Assembly (NCBI GenBank): GCA_002412925.1
Contig: DHVZ01000087.1
Span: 87,566-151,565, forward strand
Source: Anaerolineales bacterium UBA5195
GTDB lineage: Bacteria; Chloroflexota; Anaerolineae; Anaerolineales; Villigracilaceae
Direction: 5' to 3'
DNA: 64,000 nt
A program made the position numbers and the translations under genes. Under the pieces are notes generated by a model. It was not told the origin of the DNA. It worked only from the letters and a program-made list of their open reading frames with translations, and made no database searches. This document shows positions 58,883 to 64,000 of this stretch, piece by piece (positions within the stretch are counted from its first letter, which is position 1; the number at the start of each line of letters is the position of its first letter).

Positions 58883-61549
58883 TTATGAGATGCCCAATTC
58901 CCTGGCTCGGGCTATCGCCTGTGGACGGTTGCCCACACCCAGCTTTTGCAGGATGTTGTGCACATGCCATTTGGCTGTCCCTCGGCTGATGACCAGCTCA
59001 TCGGCAATCTGCTGGTTGGATTTGCCCGCCACGATAAAATTCAACACTCGCAGTTCCTGTTCGCTGAGGGGATGGATCAGATCATTTATTGTAGGTTGTA
59101 ATTCTTTTTGACCCGTGTCCTGTGTTTGATTTGAAAATACCTGAAGGATTTGATCCACAAATCTGGGTGATGTATTGCGCACTTTTGGTAGTAGCTCTGC
59201 AATGAGGGCACCTTCGTCGAGAAAAAGACGAAGGAAGCCATCAGGCTCAGCTAATTTCAAAGCTTTCACCAGCCATTCCAGCGCACTGGTTGTTTTATTC
59301 TGGGCTAAGCTAGTGAGCGATAACAAGATTGTTGCTTCAATGCAGGTTCTGATTCTTCCTGTTGCATCGGCTTTTTCAAAGAGTGAAGTCAGTATTTCCA
59401 GTGCCTGATCGTGTTTTCCATTCGCTAAAAATACACGAGCTAAAGTGAGATCTTCATATTCTTGGGTGTATTCAACCTGATGTGAATTGCGAAATTCCTG
59501 ATATTGCTGCGCCCATTGATGGGCTGAATCCAACATCCCATTTGCCAGTTGAATACGGGCGCGATGAGCACTGGAAAGTGTGATAAAACGCGGTAATTCG
59601 AACGACTGGCAGATCGAGTGTGCTTGTTCAATTGCCGTCATTGCGGCAGCCAGGTCGCCTGTTGACTTTTTCAAATGGGCAAGCATCATTAATTGAAAGC
59701 GTAAATCATCAATGAGGACACCCTGCCTGGATAATTCGATCCCATCCATCAAGTATTTTTCAGAAGAAGAAAGTTCATTTCGTTCCCAAGCAATTTCGGC
59801 CAGAACATACCATGCAAACCCAAAAGGCGGAATCACCTTTTCCCCGGCAAGTTGGATTGCATGTTGGACAGTCTGGGTTGCCAGGTTTAATCTTCCCTGT
59901 GTGATTTGCATAAGAGCTGCCTCACAGCGTGCCATCACGACCATAAAGGAAACGCCAGCGTTATGAGCGAGATCACTTGCCTTAATAAATAAATGGCTGG
60001 CTTTTTCCAGGTCACCTTTTAATCCATAAGCAAGTCCCAGCATCGCGCCTGCGCGGGCGCGATCGTAAAGGTCTTCTTCCGGTAGTTGGTTTAATGCATA
60101 AGTTGCCCGTTCAATGGCGAAGGATAGGTCTCCACGCAAGACAGCAAGGGCAGCGCGACGCTCGGCAGAGATTGCCAACAATGTCTTATTATGCAGATTC
60201 GATGTTGAACTCTCCTTCAAGGATTGTTCTGCCAGACCAAGATATTTCTCAGAAAGATTGATTCTCCCCGCAATATACCAGGCCCGGGAAGCATGCAAGC
60301 ATAACGCAGGTTTGGATTGTAGTAGTTGACCTGGCAACGCATCAAGCCACCCAACCAATGTCGTAATCTCCCCTCCTGACCAGGCAGAAGGTTTTTGGAT
60401 CACTCTTTCGATAACATCCGCAGTTCTCTCCAGGTTTTCGCTAAAAAAAGCATGTTTGACCGCTTCGAAAACCAGATCATTCTCTTCAAACCATTGAGAT
60501 GCTTTTTCCTGCAAAAGCGATTGCTCGGATTTTGATAAACCTGTCTGTAAATAGTCGGCAAACAGGTGGTGGTAGCGATACCAGCGGCGTTCATCATCGA
60601 GCGGGATGATAAACAGGTTGGCCGCTTCGAGCCGGGCGATGACATCTCTCGAATCTGCTCGACCAATGAGCGCTTCACACAGTTCAGCGTTAAAGCGGTC
60701 GAGAATGCTGGTACGGATCAGGAAGGCGCGCGTCTCCTCATCCTGCTGTCGGACAACTTCCTCGGCCAGGTAGTCCAGCACGTAACGGTGACTGCCGCGG
60801 AAGGTCTCGATGAAAGCCGCCGGGTCGGGCTGGTATTGCAGGGCGAGGGCGGCCAGTTGCAATCCCACCGCCCAGCCTTCGGTACGCTCATCGAGCGCGC
60901 GCAGGGTGCTGTCAGCCAGAGAAATATCCAGCGAACGGTCAAAAAATTGGTGGGCTTCCGCAGGCGTAAAGCGCAGGTCGCGGGCTCGGATTTCGGTCAT
61001 CTGTCCGCTGGCGCGCAACCGTGCCAGCGGCAGGGGCGGATCGGCACGCGTTGTTAGGATGAGATGTGTCCCTGCGGGCTGGTGGTCGATGAAATATTCC
61101 AGCGTCTGGTGGATTTGCGGATTGGTAATCACGTGGTAATCATCCATCACCAGGCAAACCCGGGTTTCGAGGGCAGCCAGTTCGTTGAGCAGTTCATCCA
61201 ATATAATCGTCGTGGATGAAATCTGCGGCACGCTCAAAAGGCTCTGGGCGCTTTGCCCGAGGCTTTGATCCACGCTGCGCAGTGTCTCAATCCAGTACAA
61301 GAGATAGCGCACCGGGTCGTTATCGGCTTCCTCGAGGGAGAGCCAGACAACCCGCTGCCCACTACTAAAAAAATGGAGCCACTCAGCCACGAGTGTGGTT
61401 TTGCCATACCCGGCTGGGGCGGAGACAAGTGTCAATTTGCGATTTTCCCGCAAACCAGCGGTCATCCGGTCCAGCAAGCGTGGGCGGGTAATCCCGTCAC
61501 TGCGCAGCGGCGGGATGTGAAATTTTGTGGCGAGCAGATAGGGGTTCAT
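58883..61549 (-). CDS. MalT-like STAND/LuxR transcriptional regulator 3
   Basis: An 888-residue regulator starting MNPYLLATKFHIPPLRSDGI. Walker A SAPAGYGKTT, LVMDDYHVI as Walker B, RRWYRYHHLFADYLQ arm motif, a long TPR-like sensor, and a C-terminal LuxR HTH, PLSEQELRVLNFIVAGKSNQ, ending RARELGIS. The ATG at 61549 aligns with the start of the two sister proteins; 16 earlier codons are not needed. The three nearest downstream promoters share an operator, which makes this protein a candidate for their activator. Confidence 0.92.
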   Translation of the reverse strand: MNPYLLATKFHIPPLRSDGITRPRLLDRMTAGLRENRKLTLVSAPAGYGKTTLVAEWLHFFSSGQRVVWLSLEEADNDPVRYLLYWIETLRSVDQSLGQSAQSLLSVPQISSTTIILDELLNELAALETRVCLVMDDYHVITNPQIHQTLEYFIDHQPAGTHLILTTRADPPLPLARLRASGQMTEIRARDLRFTPAEAHQFFDRSLDISLADSTLRALDERTEGWAVGLQLAALALQYQPDPAAFIETFRGSHRYVLDYLAEEVVRQQDEETRAFLIRTSILDRFNAELCEALIGRADSRDVIARLEAANLFIIPLDDERRWYRYHHLFADYLQTGLSKSEQSLLQEKASQWFEENDLVFEAVKHAFFSENLERTADVIERVIQKPSAWSGGEITTLVGWLDALPGQLLQSKPALCLHASRAWYIAGRINLSEKYLGLAEQSLKESSTSNLHNKTLLAISAERRAALAVLRGDLSFAIERATYALNQLPEEDLYDRARAGAMLGLAYGLKGDLEKASHLFIKASDLAHNAGVSFMVVMARCEAALMQITQGRLNLATQTVQHAIQLAGEKVIPPFGFAWYVLAEIAWERNELSSSEKYLMDGIELSRQGVLIDDLRFQLMMLAHLKKSTGDLAAAMTAIEQAHSICQSFELPRFITLSSAHRARIQLANGMLDSAHQWAQQYQEFRNSHQVEYTQEYEDLTLARVFLANGKHDQALEILTSLFEKADATGRIRTCIEATILLSLTSLAQNKTTSALEWLVKALKLAEPDGFLRLFLDEGALIAELLPKVRNTSPRFVDQILQVFSNQTQDTGQKELQPTINDLIHPLSEQELRVLNFIVAGKSNQQIADELVISRGTAKWHVHNILQKLGVGNRPQAIARARELGIS

Positions 61550-61761
61550 ATTCAAAACATTATAACAATCCTTTGCCCTGAACAGCTTGCAAACCATCCT
61601 AAATCCTTTTTAGCGATTTCGTTTGGTATAGCGCAACAAGTCAGGGGTTGAAGAAGCAACTCGAAAAAAGGGGCAAGCAACTCAAGAAAAGCAAAGAAAG
61701 CGACACCAACTACAGGTAAATGGGGTGTACAAACAAACCAAACCTGAAGGAGGTGTCGCCT

Positions 61762-61966
61762 GTGAGATTGTACTTTACTGTCGAACTAAGGGAGGAAAGA
61801 TTTGCCTGTGCCCAAGCAGACTGCCAGGACTGCCTGAATGCTTGGTTGCGAGAACACGAAAAGTTGGTGCATTTTGTCATCGGCAGACAGCTCATTGGGC
61901 AGGCGAAATGGGCTGAGTTTCATTCTCAATCACAACAAGTCATCGCCTGGATTTTGCCCTGTGTTT
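61762..61966 (+). pseudogene. Unrecognised gene start cut by the junction repeat
   Basis: AAGGAGG lies 8 nt ahead of a GTG at 61762, and the frame reads VRLYFTVELREERFACAQAD, CQDCLNAWLREHEKLVHFVI and so on, with two Cys-pairs. It runs into the repeat at 61964 and loses coding character there. An inverted GCGACACC/GGTGTCGC pair lies just upstream. It could be the start of a mobile-element gene, but I cannot name a family. The rest of 61550-61760 shows nothing. Confidence 0.3.
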
Positions 61967-62545
61967 TAGCGATTTTGCGCGTCATTTGCTTGACCCCTGC
62001 GCCAAACCGCAGTAAATTAAACGAAATCGCCCCTGCGTCACCAGGAGCGATCTCATTGCAAGTCTTGCACCTTACGATAACTCTTTGGTCAGAGTGTTTT
62101 TTCATGCCTCAGCATCTCTGCTAAGACAAATCGCCAATTTTTTACCATTGGCGGCCCCGACGGGGGTGGAGACCTCGATTATTCACCCAATGGTAAATTC
62201 GGTCAAATTGTTAGAATTTGACACATTTTGAGCAAGAGAAGCATCGAAGCCGATGCTTTTGCTTCCAAAAGCCATATAATTCATCGAATCCAACAAAAAA
62301 CACGCCCACAAGGTGTTTTTTTGCTCGTCAGGCACCCTGCCCGTTGTTTTACCATTATTGGTCTCGAAGGCTACTCTAAGAGCAATAGTAAAATTTCTCG
62401 ATCCTTTAATTCCCCGTAAAAAACAAAGCGATCAGTGGAACTGTTATTGTGGTGGTGTATCATTTCAAGGGCATATTTCGGTAATTGGTTTTGGTTGGCG
62501 CCTTATCTGATGACTGGCAAGCGGTACTCTGGAGAGAACGGGCAG
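61964..62545 (+). repeat. Junction repeat, copy 3 (most complete)
   Basis: Combines both parts: the left part shared with copy 2 (27323-27640) and the right part shared with copy 1 (to 15981). Contains TTTTTTACCATTGGCGGCCC and CGACGGG (tRNA-3'-like), the CAACAAAAAACAC hairpin and TTTTACCATTATTGG...GCAATAGTAAAA arms. It is followed closely by an ISAs1 transposase tail. Same orientation as the other copies. Confidence 0.75.
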
Positions 62546-62590
62546 GATCCCTCACAGCGGTGTGACAAGTCTCAGTCGAGAAAAAGCAGG

Positions 62591-62854
62591 AGCGGAAAAC
62601 TGCTTTCTTTGTTTCGAGAAGAATGGAAAATAGAAAACAGATTACACAATCGCAGGGATGTAATTTTTCACGAAGACGCTACTCGCCAAACCAAAGGCAA
62701 TGCTGGTCATAATATGGGGATTTTGAATAACATCACGATTGGGTTATGTCTTGGTTCTGGTTTTGATAATCTCGAACGGGCCCGTCGCTTTTTTGACGCA
62801 AACCATGAGGTTGCCTTGCAACTGATTACTTCTTCAAAATTGCCTACTTTGTGA
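62591..62854 (+). pseudogene. ISAs1-family transposase C-terminal fragment
   Basis: About 88 codons read SGKLLSLFREEWKIENRLHN, RRDVIFHEDATRQTKGNAGH and NMGILNNITIGL, then FFDANHEVALQLI before TGA. The IENRLH..RDV.F.ED....TGNA.....LNN.AIGL pattern is the closing E-box region of ISAs1-type DDE transposases. The N-terminal two thirds, including the first catalytic aspartates, are absent. Confidence 0.75.
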
Positions 62855-62882
62855 AAGCCCTGCTGCCGCGGTAGAATTTCTC

Positions 62883-62911
62883 TTGCGCCTCCAATCTGAA
62901 GCGCGTATAAT
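62883..62911 (+). promoter_or_regulatory. Promoter of the T-box/thrS transcript
   Basis: TTGCGC (62883-62888), 17 bp, TATAAT (62906-62911): a near-consensus housekeeping promoter placed just upstream of the T-box leader. Confidence 0.75.
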
Positions 62912-62917
62912 CTCTTT

Positions 62918-63206
62918 CAACAAACGTATTGACCGGGACGAGTAAGCGGTCCAGAAGCTGACAGGGAGAACCAGGCCAGAGACTGAAAGCCGGTTCCAGC
63001 CTCCACCGCAGAAAACCACCCGCGAGCGTTGACCAGAACGTAGGGGCGAAGCGTGCTTCGCCCGTGCAAGTAAGGAAGACGATTTGCCTCGTTATCGGCT
63101 AAAGAGATATTCTGAGCGGAGGGTCTAGCCCCGCAGTCGCAGAATAAATCGGGTGGTACCGCGTGACGCGTAAGCGCTCTCGCCCCGTTGTGGGCGAGAG
63201 TTTTTT
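62918..63206 (+). promoter_or_regulatory. T-box riboswitch (threonine) with intrinsic terminator
   Basis: The T-box sequence AAATCGGGTGGTACCGCG at 63146-63163 is followed by a 9-bp terminator stem (63177-63185 with 63192-63200) and six T. Upstream is a ~200-nt stem I region beginning GACCGGGACGAGTAAGCGGTCC in part, with AGTA and AGGGAGAACC elements. Uncharged tRNA-Thr pairing with a specifier codon and the UGGU bulge should block termination and allow thrS expression. ACC in the segment GAAAACCACCC is a possible specifier, but I cannot fold it with certainty. Confidence 0.93.
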
Positions 63207-63227
63207 GTTTTTATTTGGAGGTCTGCC

Positions 63228-63290
63228 ATGTCTGATGATCATACTATGACTCTTTGGCGACCCGGAGATTTGTCACACCCAGCTGTGTGA
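63228..63290 (+). CDS. Possible 20-residue leader ORF before thrS
   Basis: TTTGGAGG precedes an ATG at 63228; the frame MSDDHTMTLWRPGDLSHPAV ends at TGA. It is in the same frame as thrS and, apart from that TGA, the frame stays open into thrS. It may be a translated leader, or the relic of a longer N terminus. The 100 bp after it hold nothing else certain. Confidence 0.35.
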   Translation: MSDDHTMTLWRPGDLSHPAV

Positions 63291-63389
63291 GCCACCAAAT
63301 CCGGGTTTGCCCTATCCGTTTGGCGGTCAGGATTTTATCAAACTACTGCGTTGAACCAATTGACGCTCAAAAAGGAAGAAGGAGTCAGA

Positions 63390-64000
63390 ATGTCATTGCC
63401 AGCTCAGGAACGTTACGAAGAAACGAAACTTTACCGTATCCGTCACTCCGCGGCGCATGTCATGGCCCAGGCGGTACTCGAGTTTTACCCCGAAGCAAAA
63501 TATACGATCGGGCCGCCGGTTGAAAACGGTTTTTATTACGATTTTGACTTGCCCCAGCCGATCCAGCTCGAAGACCTGGAAAAGATCGAAAAACGGATGC
63601 GCCAGATTGTTTCCGGCGGCCACATCTTCGAAAAGAAAGTTATTTCGGCTGAGGAGGCCCGTCAGGTTTTCAAGGATCAGCCCTATAAACTGGAACTGAT
63701 CGAAGGCCTGGAAAAAGGCGGTCTGGATGAGTACGGCAATCCGCTGAACGAGAAACCTGAAATCTCGCTCTACCAGAGTGATACGTTCACGGATCTCTGC
63801 CGTGGGCCGCATGTCGAAACGACGAAGCAAATTAATCCGAGCGCCTTCAAGCTGATGTCGATTGCCGGGGCCTACTGGCGCGGCGATGAACACAACAAGA
63901 TGTTGACGCGCATCTATGGCACGGCCTGGGAAAAGCCGGATGAACTCAAGCAATATCTCCAGATGTTGGAAGAAGCCAAGAAGCGCGATCACCGCAAGCT
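63390..64000 (+). CDS. thrS: Threonyl-tRNA synthetase, N-terminal part (continues past window)
   Basis: At least 203 residues are visible. RIRHSAAHVMAQAVLEFYPE and DLCRGPHVE hold the His-x3-His and Cys-x3-His residues of the ThrRS editing (N2) domain, with YTIGPPVENGFYYDFD between them. The HxxxH pair is at residues 19 and 23, against about 73 and 77 in the E. coli enzyme, so the N-terminal TGS domain is missing. GGAAGAAGGAG precedes the ATG. Charges tRNA-Thr in the cytoplasm; controlled by the T-box upstream. Confidence 0.95.
   Translation, partial: MSLPAQERYEETKLYRIRHSAAHVMAQAVLEFYPEAKYTIGPPVENGFYYDFDLPQPIQLEDLEKIEKRMRQIVSGGHIFEKKVISAEEARQVFKDQPYKLELIEGLEKGGLDEYGNPLNEKPEISLYQSDTFTDLCRGPHVETTKQINPSAFKLMSIAGAYWRGDEHNKMLTRIYGTAWEKPDELKQYLQMLEEAKKRDHRK

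Noticed and set aside
1..64000. CRISPR array or rRNA operon
   Set aside because: No regularly spaced short repeats and no rRNA-like stretches were seen on either strand.

Overview
The window looks like a chromosomal segment of a Chloroflexota bacterium, most likely an Anaerolineae-type organism. The grounds are about 50% GC, three large MalT-type STAND/LuxR regulators, many CPBP membrane proteases, DUF4386 proteins, CsbD-like stress proteins, a one-subunit quinol nitric-oxide reductase, and a T-box ahead of thrS. The phylum assignment is inferred from gene content. No rRNA or CRISPR is visible. Nearly every gene is on the minus strand. The exceptions are a VapBC-type toxin-antitoxin pair (14.7-15.3 kb) and thrS with its leader at the right end.

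1-14 kb reads as core or stress chromosome: a SoxB/UshA-like metallophosphatase, a MerA-like flavoprotein, an MshC-like cysteine ligase coupled to a broken upstream gene, an aspartase/fumarase-superfamily lyase, three CsbD-family proteins, and an NO-reductase cluster. Threaded among the CsbD genes are three copies of a ~72-nt structured element and two copies of a ~340-nt unit that does not look coding.

14-16 kb is a mobile-element scar: an integrase N-terminal fragment, the 3' half of a tRNA-Met, VapBC, and the first of three directly repeated junction sequences (15.6, 27.3 and 62.0 kb), each holding a piece like a tRNA 3' end. These repeats bound an accessory region of about 46 kb. An ISAs1-family transposase tail lies beside the last copy.

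Inside the accessory region are three MalT-like regulators (24.5, 47.2 and 58.9 kb, all minus strand), each followed by a tightly packed train of same-strand genes. The recurring content is a small unnamed protein with a DQAALxG motif (three intact copies and one remnant), seven CPBP-type membrane proteases, six GNAT acetyltransferases, DUF4386 and other membrane proteins, quinone oxidoreductases, alpha/beta hydrolases, an ABC exporter pair, an MFS exporter, flavodoxins, and a coupled glycosyltransferase/acyltransferase/methyltransferase trio. The stretch from about 46.9 to 27.8 kb is practically uninterrupted and may be a very long operon.

Three promoters at 52.4, 56.2 and 58.8 kb share one architecture: a palindrome CCTATC-N4-GATAGG plus an extra half-site, abutting a GGGACA -35 box, 17 bp, then a TACACT-like -10. 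This is the best candidate for an undescribed regulon, possibly tied to the adjacent MalT-like protein. Several genes are broken: a quinone oxidoreductase with an in-frame TGA, a small membrane protein with two homopolymer indels, and a truncated DQAAL gene. All functional statements rest on reading sequence and motifs; no database search was run.
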